A stretch of 64,000 bases of DNA from Brassica napus (Eukaryota; Streptophyta; Magnoliopsida; Brassicales; Brassicaceae): positions 1 to 64,000 of the forward strand of contig NW_026014789.1 in assembly GCF_020379485.1 (NCBI RefSeq). Reading direction: 5' to 3'. The notes beneath the pieces were generated by a model. That model was not told the DNA's origin and did no database searches. It saw only the letters and a program-made list of their open reading frames with translations. This document shows, piece by piece, positions 1-11,200 of the stretch (position 1 is its first letter; the number at the start of each line of letters is the position of its first letter). The translations under genes and the position numbers were made by a program.

Positions 1-1105
1 CCCTTTCAATCTCCCTACTAATCTCTCCAAACCTTGTGCCTTCATAGCTTTCTTCATAATATCTTGGTATAATCTCCTTCTCATCCAAGTTACACATAAA
101 CACCATGTGCTCTTCTGGATATTCTGCAAAGGAACACCGGCTTGAGAAGGATGCTCCACAGCCTGGGCATTGTAGTACACTCTCGTGTTTACCCAGTTGG
201 AAGCATCCCTCTTTATCCTTGTGCTCCTCCGCAAAGCCTGAACCTGATCCTCAGCTTGAACCTCTGCTTGAACCTCAGTTTCTGTCTCACTCACCTCCTC
301 TTGATCATGAACCTCTCCCTGCTCATCCACCTGAGGAAAATTCTCTACTTCTTGTGTCACCTCTTGATCATGATGACCTGAATCCCCTTGTGCTGCTCTT
401 GCACTCCTGATTCAGACTCATTTCCCCCCTCATGATCAAGTGGGGTAGTTCTTTCAGCTTCTCTAACCTTCTCTTGGGACATGTTTACCCCAAGCCTTTC
501 CAAGATGTTCCTCAGATTCTCTGCCATGTTTCTTGGTTCTTGAGACAGATCTTCCAAGTCTTCCCAGTTCTTTCTTCATAATAACCCTTTGCCTCTATAA
601 ACTTAACATCTCTAGATACCAACACTCTCCTAGTTGCTGGATCATAGCACTTGTACCCCTTCTGAGTTACTGAGTACCCAATGAGCATTGCTTTAGTGCT
701 CTTTGCCTCCACTTGTTTCTCTCTTCTCCTGGAATCCAGACATAACATAGGCATCCAAAGACACGCAGATGATCTATGTATGGCTTCTCTTGTTCAGCAC
801 CTCAAGAGACAGATTCTTCAATACCTTAGTTGAATCCGATTGATAAGATGCATGCATCTGAACAGCATCACCCCAAAACCTCTTTGGAACATAGCATGAT
901 ACATCTGTCAGCCACCTCCATCAGACCTATTCTTCCTCTCAGCTACCCCATTCTGCTGTGGTGTGTAAGGACAAACCTGGTCTGATGCACTATATCCCAT
1001 GTTTAGCCAAGTGATTCTGAAGGATGACTGGTGGTATTTCCTCCTCATTATCATCACCGTAGACCTCACAGTAGCATTGTCATGGTTAGTTACATATGCT
1101 TGGAG
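1..1105 (-). pseudogene. Copia A integrase C-terminal half and linker, broken
   Basis: On the minus strand this matches copia polyproteins seen complete in B and C: the end of the integrase core (pieces resembling PYTPQQNGVAERKNR near 960-900), the segment KSTKAMLIGYSVTQKGYKCYDP (here cited in two parts: KSTKAML and GYKCYDP near 700-640), the acidic linker, and the arginine-rich RRSTR/WVNTRVYYNAQAV region near 230-170. The reading frame is interrupted several times (near 770-1100, 560 and 410), so no continuous protein remains. Reverse transcriptase would follow to the left of the window. The right edge is the insertion point of element B. Family assignment is firm; exact frameshift positions were judged by eye. 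Confidence 0.8.
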
Positions 1106-1713
1106 TATGAGATTAAGAGATCCTTAGAGTAAACAGAATAAAGAGAGTGTTTAGGAAGTGATTAAGAGAAGTTTGTGAAAGATTAGGAGACTAGATAGAG
1201 CCGTTTAGTGTCTAAGAGAAAAGCATAGTGTCTAAGAGATTAGAGAGACTCAAACTGCATAATCTTCATTAGGGTTGATGAGTTACAATATATAGAGAGA
1301 GCATACAAGGGTTTTCGAAATCAAGAGAAGACTAAAGCATGTGAGGTCAATCAGGAGAGGATAAGCTCATTTGGACTAGCCAATTAGCTTCTCCACATGC
1401 GCGGAGTATCTGGCATCTTGGACCGAGATGCTCTTGCCTTTCCAGCTGTTCCAGCCTGTCAAGGCGCGCTCTACCTTATCCCTAAACGGTCTGATGCCTC
1501 AAGGTAAGTTCCTTCCCTTTACCTTAGTTACCGTGTTACTTGGCTGATGCAAGGTAAGTCTTGGTCGATGCTGGATGGTACGGACTGTACGGCTTGTACG
1601 GCCTTGTACGGACGTCCGTACCATGCTCTCCCTAAACTCTCTCAAGCTTCCTCATCTCCTTTCCTCTTCAACTCCTTAGCTCTTCATACATATATATTCA
1701 GCTCAACTCAACA
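1106..1713 (-). repeat. 3' LTR of copia B
   Basis: Direct repeat of 6582-7189. Read on the minus strand it begins TGTTGAGTTGAG and ends CTCATA. The terminal TA is counted as part of the LTR because the same ending is proven by target duplications in elements C, D and H. It contains a cluster of five GTAC cores (about 1577-1622). Confidence 0.93.
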
Positions 1714-1723
1714 CTCCCCCTCA
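1714..1723 (-). other. Polypurine tract of copia B
   Basis: On the minus strand a GAGGGGGAG run abuts the 3' LTR, the expected primer for plus-strand DNA synthesis. The same tract stands next to the 3' LTRs of C, D and H. Confidence 0.8.
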
Positions 1724-1780
1724 AGCTTAGCTTTGTATAAGTCTAAGCTTGGACAGCCACAAGATCTTCCTCATTAAAAA

Positions 1781-1821
1781 CCTCACCAAAGAAAACCCAA
1801 TGGGATAAAACTTTGATGAGG
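1781..1821 (-). other. Conserved hairpin downstream of B polyprotein
   Basis: Sense strand (minus): stem CCTCATCAAAG pairs with CTTTGGTGAGG, enclosing TCCCATTGGG. It is preceded by TTTTT and followed by TTTTTAATGAGG. It starts about 33 nt after the stop codon. The same architecture with different but still pairing stems occurs in C, D, E and H. Confidence 0.7.
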
Positions 1822-1853
1822 GAAAAAGAGTAAAGACCTTGCAGCTAAGGGGA

Positions 1854-4800
1854 TTAGCTCCTTCTCTTCCCAAGATCAATGAGGCCCAACCTGATGTGAA
1901 TGGACTCCATTGTCTTCTGTCTTGCAGCCTTGGTGAACACATCCGCTAGCTGATCTTCACTCCTTGTGTAACATGGCAAGATCACCCCTAGCACAATCAT
2001 CTGCCTCACCTTGTGACAATCAACTTCAATGTGCTTGGTCCTCTCATGAAACACCGAGTTGGATGCAATGTGGATGGCAGCTTGATTGTCACAATGCATT
2101 GTCATTGGAGTTGCTTGATCGATCTCCAAGTGCTTCAAGATGCCTTTGATCCATACCAACTCGTTGGTGAGCTTCAGCATGGCTCTATACTCGGCTTCTG
2201 CACTTGAACATGACACTACCTTCTGCTTCTTGCTCTTCCAAGTCACCAAGTTGCCTCCAATGAATGTGCAATAGCCTGTGGTTGATCTCCTGTCTGCTCT
2301 ATCACCAGCCCAATCCGCATCACAATATCCCACCACTTCAGTGCTTCCATTGCAGCCCATCCATACTCCTTGATCAGGTGAGCCGTTGAGATACATCAAG
2401 ATCCTCTCCACCATGTGCCAGTGATGTTCCTTAGGCACTTGCATGTGTTGACTCACCTGATTCACAGCAAAGCAGATGTCAGGTCTAGTTATAGTAAGAT
2501 AAATCAATTTGCCAACTAGTTTTCTATAGAGTTTAGGATCCTGATAAGGTTTGCTGTCTTCAATCTCCCCCTCTCGTGGGACTTTGTAGCCATCCTCCAT
2601 AGGCATCCTTGCTGTCTTGCCTCCATAAGCACCTGCACCTTTCAAAAGATCAAGTGTATATTTCCTTTGGGACATGAACAAACCTTCCTTGGATCTACAT
2701 ATCTCAATTCCAAGGAAGTATTTCATTTCTCCCAAGTCTTTAATCTCAAACATGGATTTAAGAAACTCCTTGGTTGCTATGATACCTTCCTTATCACTCC
2801 CTGTGATAATGATATCATCAACATACACAAGGAGAGCAATCATACCTGAGGGAGTCGTGAGAGTGAAGAGAGTGTGATCTAGTTCAGACTTCTTGAAGCC
2901 TCGGCCATTCAGAGTAGTGCTCAACTTGTTGTACCAAGCCCTTGGTGATTGCTTCAGTCCATAGATGGCTTTCTTCAATCTCAGTACATTCCCACTCTTT
3001 ACTAAGTGTTCAAGGCCTGGAGGTGGATGCATATACACTTCATCCTCAAGTTCACCTTGTAGAAACGCATTCTTCACATCCATTTGCCATAACCCCCATC
3101 CAAGATTCACAGCCAAGCTTAGTACAATCCGGATTGTGTGGAGTTTAGCTACTGGTGCAAAGGTTTCTATGTAATCTTCTCCATAAGTTTGAGTGAACCC
3201 TCTTGCAACTAGTCTTGACTTCTTCCTCTCAACCTTTCCATCCGCTTTGTACTTGATTGTGAATATCCATCTACTAGTCACAGCCTTCTTCCCTTTTGGT
3301 AACTCACTCTCATACCATGTATCATTCTTGATCATCGCTCCTGCCTCATCTCCAACTGATTCCTTCCATTCTTTATCTTTCATTGCTTCTTCATAGCTTC
3401 TTGGGATGTGATTCTCATCCAAGTTTACCATGAACGCGCAATGTGCTTCTGGATATTGAGCAAAGGAGCACACGGCTTGAGAAGGATGCTCCACAGCTTG
3501 GGCATTGTAGTACACTCTCGTGTTTACCCAACTGGAAGGATCCTTCCTTATCCTTGTACTCCTTCTTAGTGGCTGCACAACTGGTTCTTCTTCCTGTTGT
3601 TCTTCTACCACTTCATCTTGAGAAGGTGTTTGTGTCACACCATGATCATGTCCATGACCATCCGAGCCTATGCTCTCTTCTCCTTCATTCTCTACTCCTC
3701 CTTCATCTTGGTTGGCCTCTTGCATAGGCTCCTCATGCTCCTCTCCTCCCTCATGATCAAGGTGGGATGGTGAACCAACTTCAGGAGGTGTAGTTGCGTG
3801 ATTCCTCGGATCCTGGGATGTACTGATTCCAAGACCTTCAAGAATGATCCGCAAGGTGGTGGCCTTGTCTGATGTTAAGTCCTTCAGGTCTTCTTGATTC
3901 TTTTCTTCATAGTATCCTCTATCTTCCAAGAACTTCACATCTCTAGATACAAGAACTCTCCTTGCTATAGGATCATAGCATTTGTATCCTTTCTGTGTAG
4001 CTGAGTATCCTATGAACACAGCCTTAGTGCTTCTTGCTTCTAGCTTGTTGATCATCTCTCCTGGTTTGAGGACAAAGCATAGGCATCCAAAGACTCGCAA
4101 GTAATCAAGAGCTGGCTTGTACCTGTTCAGAACTTCAAATGGAGCCTTCTCATTCAGAACTTTGGTTGGAGTTCTGTTTATCAGGTAACAAGCAGTGGCA
4201 ACCGCATCACTCCAAAATCTCTTTGGAACATTACTCTGAAACATAAGTGACCTTGCCACTTCCATGAGATGCCTATTCTTCCTCTCAGCCACTCCATTTT
4301 GCTGTGGAGTATAAGGACAGCTTGTTTGATGTAGAATCCCATGTTGTGATAGGTGTTGCTTGAATGCATGACTCGTGTACTCTCCTCCATTATCTGATCT
4401 CAAAATTTTAATCTTAGCATGATAATGGTTAGTTACATAAGTTTGAAAATTCCTAAATGCATCAAGTACCCTATCTTTGGTCTGAATTAAGGTTAACCAG
4501 GTGTATTTGGATTTTTCATCAATGAATGTGACAAAATACTTATAACTATCTCTAGATAAGCAAGGGGCAGTCCATACATCTGAATGAATTAGATCAAAGC
4601 AATTATCATAAACAGTAGTAGACTTTTGAAACACAGTTCTACAATGCTTGCCTAAAATGCAAGCTTCACAATCCTTATTCTCAAACACAACACCTGGTAC
4701 CATTAAGTTCAAAGCTTTAACATGAGGGTGTCCTACTCTAGCATGCCACAATGCATTTTTATTCAACAAAGAAGCAGAAGTAAACGAGCAACTATAATCA

Positions 4801-6368
4801 GGAACAGAAGTGAGTTCTTCAAGCATATAGAGATCTCCCTTAGTCACCCCTTTCCCAATCAACCTGCTGCTCTCAATATCCTGAAACTTCACATCATTAG
4901 GACTAAAGATAACATTGCATTGTAAATCATTAGTACATTTCTTCACTGATAATAGGTTTGATGTGAATTCAGGCATGTAAAAAGCTCTAGATTCTTTGTT
5001 AAACAGCTTAAGCTTTCCTATTCCTCTAATGGGTATCTTATCCCCATTTGCTATCATCACATGCCCATGTGTAGGTTCTATATCCTTAATCAAGTTTTCA
5101 TCACTTATCATATGATGTGATGCACCAGAATCAACAATCAATGGTTTACCTACTCGTTTAGCATTATGGCATAGATTACTAAGTGATGAATGCATCTTAT
5201 CAGTTCTAGCAATGTAAGCATGCCTATACTCATTCCTAGCTTCTAACCGTTCTACTAGTTCTCTAATCAAGTGATCATCCTTATATGCAATCATAGAAGC
5301 TCCAAAGGAATAACCGTAAGTGTTACCGTTTTCCTTTAGCATTTTGAAGAGGGCATCAAGGTCTGATCTCTTGATGTAGTCATCATTGCTGCGGGAGCTT
5401 GAGGCGCCTGTGTAAGCCACCAGAGACTTCCCATTCCCATCATTGCCTCCAAGCCCATCCACTTCACTGATCTTGCTGGTGCCAGCTCCGCTTGAACCTT
5501 CAGTCACATTTGCCCTTCCCTCACGCTCCTTCATGAACTTGGCCGGCTTGAGGTGTGGGTGCAGTATCCAGCATTGGCTCTTCTTATGACCATGCTTCTT
5601 GCAATGATCACAGTTGCCATTGAACTTCCTGTCCTCGTACTTCCCGTGAGATGCCTTGTTTGCTTGTGGAGCCTCGGTTGAATCCTCATGAGCTGCTTGA
5701 TTGGCAAGAGAGAGCTCCCCCTTTCCTCCAAACAAACCCATGGATCCCTGCTCCCTTTGGATTTGTGCACACACCTCCTCAAGGTCCGGAAGCTTGTCTG
5801 ACCTTAACATGTGCTGGATGAGCTGGGTGTAGGCCGGGTTCAGTGTGAGAAGCAGCCCAAAGACCTTGTCTTGCTCGCGCCTCTCATTCAGCTGATCTGG
5901 ATCAGTTGTGCTCGGCCTCAGCATCTCCAGCTCTGACCATAAGGACCTGAACCTCCCCAAGTGCTTAGTGAACTCCATGTCCTCTTGTGCAAGACGGTTG
6001 ATCGCTAGCTTCACTTCAAACACACGGCTGAGGTTGGAAGTGTTCCCATACACCTTCTTCAGCGTGTCCCACAGCTCCTTGGCTGATTCACAGTAGCTGT
6101 AGGCATCCAAGATAGCTGGGTCCAAGGATGCGTGTAGAACCGTCATCACCAGCATGTCTTCTTGTTGCCATTTCTCCACAGCCGCTTCATTGGAGACCTC
6201 TTCTTGATCTCCTCCCTGAGTAATGAGTTTCGGAGCCTCCCCTGTTGTGATGTGCCCCCACAAACCCTTACTTCCCACAGCAGTCTTCACCATCCGAGAC
6301 CACACAAGGTAGTTGCTACCTTTGAAAGTAACCGCTACCTTCATCCTCATGTTCATCCCATGTTCCAT
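1854..6368 (-). CDS. Copia B Gag-Pol polyprotein, intact (1504 aa)
   Basis: Single open frame from ATG at 6368 to a stop at 1854, of normal copia length. In order: gag (about 1-250), zinc knuckle CDHCKKHGHKKSQC at 253-266, protease with DSGASHHM at 413-420, integrase with WHARVGHPH near 541-549, CEACILGKHC near 568-576 and the catalytic triad D597, D659, E695. An acidic linker and RRSTRIRKDPSSW follow near 936-947. Reverse transcriptase has YVDDIIITG near 1182-1190, and RNase H has DADWAGD and SSAEAEYRA. All catalytic residues I can check are present and there is no internal stop, so the protein looks functional. It would make, package and integrate the element's cDNA. Close relative of the C polyprotein. 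Confidence 0.96.
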   Translation of the reverse strand: MEHGMNMRMKVAVTFKGSNYLVWSRMVKTAVGSKGLWGHITTGEAPKLITQGGDQEEVSNEAAVEKWQQEDMLVMTVLHASLDPAILDAYSYCESAKELWDTLKKVYGNTSNLSRVFEVKLAINRLAQEDMEFTKHLGRFRSLWSELEMLRPSTTDPDQLNERREQDKVFGLLLTLNPAYTQLIQHMLRSDKLPDLEEVCAQIQREQGSMGLFGGKGELSLANQAAHEDSTEAPQANKASHGKYEDRKFNGNCDHCKKHGHKKSQCWILHPHLKPAKFMKEREGRANVTEGSSGAGTSKISEVDGLGGNDGNGKSLVAYTGASSSRSNDDYIKRSDLDALFKMLKENGNTYGYSFGASMIAYKDDHLIRELVERLEARNEYRHAYIARTDKMHSSLSNLCHNAKRVGKPLIVDSGASHHMISDENLIKDIEPTHGHVMIANGDKIPIRGIGKLKLFNKESRAFYMPEFTSNLLSVKKCTNDLQCNVIFSPNDVKFQDIESSRLIGKGVTKGDLYMLEELTSVPDYSCSFTSASLLNKNALWHARVGHPHVKALNLMVPGVVFENKDCEACILGKHCRTVFQKSTTVYDNCFDLIHSDVWTAPCLSRDSYKYFVTFIDEKSKYTWLTLIQTKDRVLDAFRNFQTYVTNHYHAKIKILRSDNGGEYTSHAFKQHLSQHGILHQTSCPYTPQQNGVAERKNRHLMEVARSLMFQSNVPKRFWSDAVATACYLINRTPTKVLNEKAPFEVLNRYKPALDYLRVFGCLCFVLKPGEMINKLEARSTKAVFIGYSATQKGYKCYDPIARRVLVSRDVKFLEDRGYYEEKNQEDLKDLTSDKATTLRIILEGLGISTSQDPRNHATTPPEVGSPSHLDHEGGEEHEEPMQEANQDEGGVENEGEESIGSDGHGHDHGVTQTPSQDEVVEEQQEEEPVVQPLRRSTRIRKDPSSWVNTRVYYNAQAVEHPSQAVCSFAQYPEAHCAFMVNLDENHIPRSYEEAMKDKEWKESVGDEAGAMIKNDTWYESELPKGKKAVTSRWIFTIKYKADGKVERKKSRLVARGFTQTYGEDYIETFAPVAKLHTIRIVLSLAVNLGWGLWQMDVKNAFLQGELEDEVYMHPPPGLEHLVKSGNVLRLKKAIYGLKQSPRAWYNKLSTTLNGRGFKKSELDHTLFTLTTPSGMIALLVYVDDIIITGSDKEGIIATKEFLKSMFEIKDLGEMKYFLGIEICRSKEGLFMSQRKYTLDLLKGAGAYGGKTARMPMEDGYKVPREGEIEDSKPYQDPKLYRKLVGKLIYLTITRPDICFAVNQVSQHMQVPKEHHWHMVERILMYLNGSPDQGVWMGCNGSTEVVGYCDADWAGDRADRRSTTGYCTFIGGNLVTWKSKKQKVVSCSSAEAEYRAMLKLTNELVWIKGILKHLEIDQATPMTMHCDNQAAIHIASNSVFHERTKHIEVDCHKVRQMIVLGVILPCYTRSEDQLADVFTKAARQKTMESIHIRLGLIDLGKRRS

Positions 6369-6568
6369 CTTTGCTTGACTTGAAAACTTGGATCTTGGAT
6401 TTCGTACACACCAACCTTGAGTCTAGAATCACGCAAACCAACAGAACGTAGCACAGCTTCAACTAGAACGGACCACAGCTTCAACACCTTCAAGACTACT
6501 CGCGTGTAGCTTCAAAGACGTTTAGCTTGTAACTCTCTAAAGATCAAACCCCAGATTCAAATGAACCT

Positions 6569-6581
6569 GGCTCTGATACCA
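6569..6581 (-). other. Primer-binding site of copia B
   Basis: The minus strand reads TGGTATCAGAGCC directly at the LTR edge. It is complementary to the 3' end of a methionine tRNA, the usual primer for plant copia reverse transcription. Confidence 0.88.
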
Positions 6582-7189
6582 TATGAGATTAAGAGATCCT
6601 TAGAGTAAACAGAATAAAGAGAGTGTTTAGGAAGTGATTAAGAGAAGTTTGTGAAAGATTAGGAGACTAGATAGAGCCGTTTAGTGTCTAAGAGAAAAGC
6701 ATAGTGTCTAAGAGATTAGAGAGACTCAAACTGCATAATCTTCATTAGGGTTGATGAGTTACAATATATAGAGAGAGCATACAAGGGTTTTCGAAATCAA
6801 GAGAAGACTAAAGCATGTGAGGTCAATCAGGAGAGGATAAGCTCATTTGGACTAGCCAATTAGCTTCTCCACATGCGCGGAGTATCTGGCATCTTGGACC
6901 GAGATGCTCTTGCCTTTCCAGCTGTTCCAGCCTGTCAAGGCGCGCTCTACCTTATCCCTAAACGGTCTGATGCCTCAAGGTAAGTTCCTTCCCTTTACCT
7001 TAGTTACCGTGTTACTTGGCTGATGCAAGGTAAGTCTTGGTCGATGCTGGATGGTACGGACTGTACGGCTTGTACGGCCTTGTACGGACGTCCGTACCAT
7101 GCTCTCCCTAAACTCTCTCAAGCTTCCTCATCTCCTTTCCTCTTCAACTCCTTAGCTCTTCATACATATATATTCAGCTCAACTCAACA
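6582..7189 (-). repeat. 5' LTR of copia B
   Basis: Matches 1106-1713 over its whole 608-bp length. It would hold the promoter; the GTAC-rich cluster lies at about 7053-7099. Confidence 0.93.
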
Positions 7190-7599
7190 GGAAGTTGACA
7201 AAGCCTCAAAAACTTTATCCTTAGATGGCAGCAATGTGATCCATGTATACTTAGACTTCTCATCTATGAATGTCACAAAGTACTTCTGGTTTTCTCTAGA
7301 CATACAAGGGGCTGTCCACACATCAGAATGAACAAGATCAAAGCAATTTGCATATATGGTCTCTGATGTGGGAAAAACAGTTCTACAATGCTTCCCTAAG
7401 ATGCAAGCTTCACATTCCAAGTGATTGAATGACATATTAGGCATAATCAATTCAATTGCACGAGCATGAGGATGTCCTAATCTAGCATCAAGTAATACTA
7501 TCATCACACCTATCAGCAGTACTACTCAAGCATACAGAATCAATAGGGTTAGAGGTCTTAGCTGTTTGGAGATGATTAACTGATTCTTGCTGTCCCCTC
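7190..7599 (-). pseudogene. Copia A integrase N-terminal fragment
   Basis: The minus strand encodes the zinc-binding part and the start of the catalytic core of a copia integrase: LGHPHARAIELIMPNMSF, CEACILGKHCRTVF, DLVHSDVWTAPCMSR and FIDEKSKYTW. The frame continues that of 1-1105 across insertion B. At its right edge (7595-7599, ccctc) it is broken by element C. A short deletion around 7490-7500 damages the WHARLGH motif. It is a remnant of element A, most similar to F and K. Confidence 0.85.
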
Positions 7600-8200
7600 T
7601 GTTGAGATGAGCTGAGGAATATGAGGAGAGTTGTTCAGGGTTGAAGAGGTTGTGATGTGGAGAAGAGGAGAAGGATTGGCCTTAGGGAGAACCGTCCGTA
7701 CCGGTCCGTACAGGTCCGTACCATGGCCGTACGGCCGTACAGACGGTATCGACCAAGCGGTAAAGAAATGTTACCGCGAGAAGAAGTTCACGGTCTGATC
7801 ATGTTTTGCCTTGACCAAAGAAGGCATATGACCGTTTATGGATAGAGGAAGAGCGTCTCTACAGGCTGGCACAGGCTGGAAGGATAAGGTTCACTTTTAG
7901 CATAGTGACCACGCGTGTGGAGAGGCTCATTGGTCCGGTTCAAATTAAAGGCTCCCTTAGACTTGACCTCACATGCTTAGTCTCTTCTTAAACCCTAGTA
8001 TCACCTCCTATATATTGTAAACACTCTCTCATTAATTAACATATGCGAGTTATGTTACTCTCTCTCTAGTCTCTCTCTCTTGTTCATCATGGATCATACT
8101 TAATCTCCCCATTTCTCTCACAATCTCTTCTAAACCTCTCTTAATCTCTTACCAAATCTCTCTTAATCTCTCAATACCTATTCTACTCTCTAATCTCATA
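7600..8200 (+). repeat. 5' LTR of copia C
   Basis: Starts TGTTGAGATGAG and ends TCTCATA, repeated at 13001-13601. It carries five GTAC cores at about 7691-7749, in inverted and direct CCGTAC/GTACGG arrangement, within the presumed U3. Short open frames here (for example 7657-7845) are repeat sequence, not genes. Confidence 0.95.
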
Positions 8201-8213
8201 TGGTATCAGAGCC
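8201..8213 (+). other. Primer-binding site of copia C
   Basis: TGGTATCAGAGCC follows the LTR with no spacer. It is complementary to a methionine tRNA 3' end. Confidence 0.9.
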
Positions 8214-8292
8214 AGGTTGGCTTTGGTATTGAGAGATCCTTGTTCCTTTCTTTACATTTGCGAGTTTGTTCTTGTGTGTTAAAGAAGAGGAG

Positions 8293-11200
8293 ATGGAGAC
8301 GACCAACTTTAGCAAACTGGTGACGGTTCCGGTTGCACTGAAGGGAGGCTCGAACTACTTGATGTGGTCCCAGTTGGTGAGGACTACCATTGGAAGGCTA
8401 GGGTTGTGGAACCACATCACAGATGATGGTCCGGAGCCAGTGGCCAAAGAAGATGAAGAAGAAGGCGACGGGAAGACTCTTGCGGTAGCTGAAGCAAAGA
8501 GATGGGTCCAAGAGGATTTGATGGTGCTGTCTGTGCTCCATGCCTCCCTGGAGCTCCCCATACTTGAAGCTTACGTGCACTTTGAGACTCCTAAGCGCCT
8601 TTGGGACATGCTCCATAAGAGGTATGGAAACAAGTCCAACATAAGCCGGGTGTTTGATCTGAAGCAAACCATCAGTGTCTTGAGGCAAGATGGAGAAGAT
8701 CTCACCAAGCACATGGGGAAGTTTGGAGCTTTGTGGTCCGAACTTGAGAGTCTTAGACCCAACACAACTGATGAGGAATCGCTCATTGAGAGGAGAGAGC
8801 AAGATCAGGTGTTTGGGCTATTGATGACTCTAGATGAAAGCTACCAGGATGTGATCAAGCATATCCTGAGATCACCTACTCTCCCATCCATGGAGGAGGT
8901 ATGCGCTCAACTTCAGAAGGAGGAAGGCTCTCTTGGGTTGTTTGGAGGCAAGAAGGGAATGTCCACGGCTCATAAAGCAGAAGAGGCGCAAGCAAACAAG
9001 GCAGCGTACCGTGGAGATGGAAGGAAGTATGAGAAGTATGAGGGAAGCTGTGAGCATTGCAAGCGGCAGGGGCATAAGAAGAGTCAGTGCTGGATCCTAC
9101 ATCCACACCTCAGGCCTAGCAAGTTCAACAAGGATAGAGAAGCTAAGGCTCACCTTTCTGCTGAAGCAAGTGGTGCCGGCTCATCAGGGGCTAGTCCAAA
9201 TGTCAAGGCGGGTGAAAGTGAAGGCAGAGCTCTAACTTCTCAGGAGGTGATCACCAAGGCTGACTTTGAGGCTTTCATCCGAGCCCTCAAGGAGTCTGGT
9301 AAAATGCTAGGCAACACTCTTGGATACTCATACTCTGCTCATACATTACCTAGTATCTCTGATAAACTGTTAGACATTTTTAAAATCTCATGTACTGCCA
9401 CTGCTCATACTAGCATAACTGATAGATTGTTAGGAGTAGTTAAGAGCCTGAAAGCTGAAAATGAAACATCTAGAACCAAGACTGCTAGGAGCTTGCATAA
9501 ACCATTGATAATTGACTCTGGTGCATCTCATCACATGATTAGTGATAACAATCTGATAAAAGACATAGAACCTGCCCTTGGACATGTTATGATTGCAAAT
9601 GGAGATAGAATTCCCATTAGGGGCATTGGTAAACTGAACTTGTTTAATAAGGATTCAAAAGCTTTTTACATGCCTGAGTTCACCTCTAATCTTTTATCAG
9701 TTAAGAAATGCACTACTGATCTTCAATGCAATGTTATTTTCAGTCCTAATGATGTTAAGTTTCAGGATATTAAGAGCAGTAAGTTGATTGGGCAAGGAGC
9801 AACCAAGGGGGATCTTTACATGATTGAAGACCTTGCACCTATTTCTAGTTCTTGTTTCTCGTTTAGTTCTGTTTCTTCCTTAAGTACTGATGCTCTGTGG
9901 CATGCTAGGCTAGGACATCCACATGTTAGGGCCTTAAGCATTATGTTACCAGGTGTCATGTTTAAAAATAATGATTGTGAGGCATGTATTTTGGGCAAAC
10001 ATTGTAAGACTGTTTTTCAGAGATCATCTACTCTTTATGCAAACTGCTTTGATTTAATTCACTCTGATGTTTGGACGGCACCTTGCTTATCTAGGGATGA
10101 TTACAAGTATTATGTCACATTCATTGATGAAAAATCCAAATACACCTGGTTAACATTGATTAAAACTAAAGATAGGGTCCTTGATGCATTTAAAAATTTT
10201 CAAGCCTATGTGACTAACCAATATCATGCCAAGATTAAGATTTTCAGGTCTGATAATGGTGGGGAGTATACTGGGCATGCATTTCGTGATCACCTTGCTC
10301 AACATGGGATTCTTCACCAGACTAGCTGCCCATACACTCCACAGCAGAATGGAGTTGCGGAAAGGAAGAACAGACATCTCATGGAGGTGTCCCGGTCCAT
10401 GATGTTCCACAAAGGGGTTCCCAAGAGGTATTGGAGTGATGCTGTGATGACTGCGTGCTACCTGATCAACAGGATACCAACCAGGATCTTGGCAGATCAA
10501 TCTCCATTTGAGGTACTCAACAAGAGCAGGCCAGTCTTGGATCACCTGAGGACCTTTGGATGCGTGTGTTATGTTCTTGTACCAGGCGAGCAGAGAAACA
10601 AACTAGAAGCAAAGAGCACCAAGGCTATGATGATTGGGTATTCCACTTCACAGAAGGGATACAAATGCTATGATCCTACAGCTAGGAGAGTCCTAGTGTC
10701 AAGGGATGTCAGATTCATGGAAGACAAAGGATACTATGATGAGCAGACATGGGAAGACTTGGAGGATCTCTCCCAGCCATCAGAAAGAGCTGCTTGCTTG
10801 AGAAACATCCTAGAGGGGCTCGGAATTGGAGTGTCCCAGGATCAGAGTAGGCGTCCAGAACCTACTCCAGCTGCAGCAGAAGAACCATCCCACTTTGCAC
10901 ATGAGGGGGGAAGTGAATCAGTATCTGAACTAGAGGACCAAGGCTTAGAAGAGGCAGGTGAGCTAGGAAACAGAGGAACTGATTCTCCTGTCCAAAGTGG
11001 AGAAGGATCAGCAAGGGGAGAACTGAATGAAGAAGATCAGAGACAAGGAGAGGCTAGAGCTGAAGCTGAAGAACAGACTGAAGCAGTGACTCCACAAGTA
11101 GAAGAAGAACAAGAGATGGCACAAGAAGGGCCAGTGTTGAGAAGGAGTACAAGGCTGAGGAAGGATCCTTCCAGTTGGGTAAACACGAGAGTGTACTACA

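Larger units (their letters stand above)
1106..7189 (-). mobile_element. Copia element B, complete, two matching LTRs
   Basis: Complete minus-strand Ty1/copia retrotransposon of about 6.1 kb: 3' LTR 1106-1713, purine tract, one open polyprotein, tRNA-Met-type primer site, 5' LTR 6582-7189. The LTRs are both 608 bp and look identical by eye, so the insertion is very recent. It interrupts the integrase of copia A: the sequence ending at 1105 continues at 7190. The target duplication is imperfect as written (left tggag, right ggaag). It would be perfect if one A had been lost from an AA run. The element looks potentially autonomous. Confidence 0.95.

Noticed and set aside
7657..7845. 62-codon frame present twice (also 13058-13246)
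   Set aside because: It lies in the C LTR and repeats only because the LTR does. No gene evidence.
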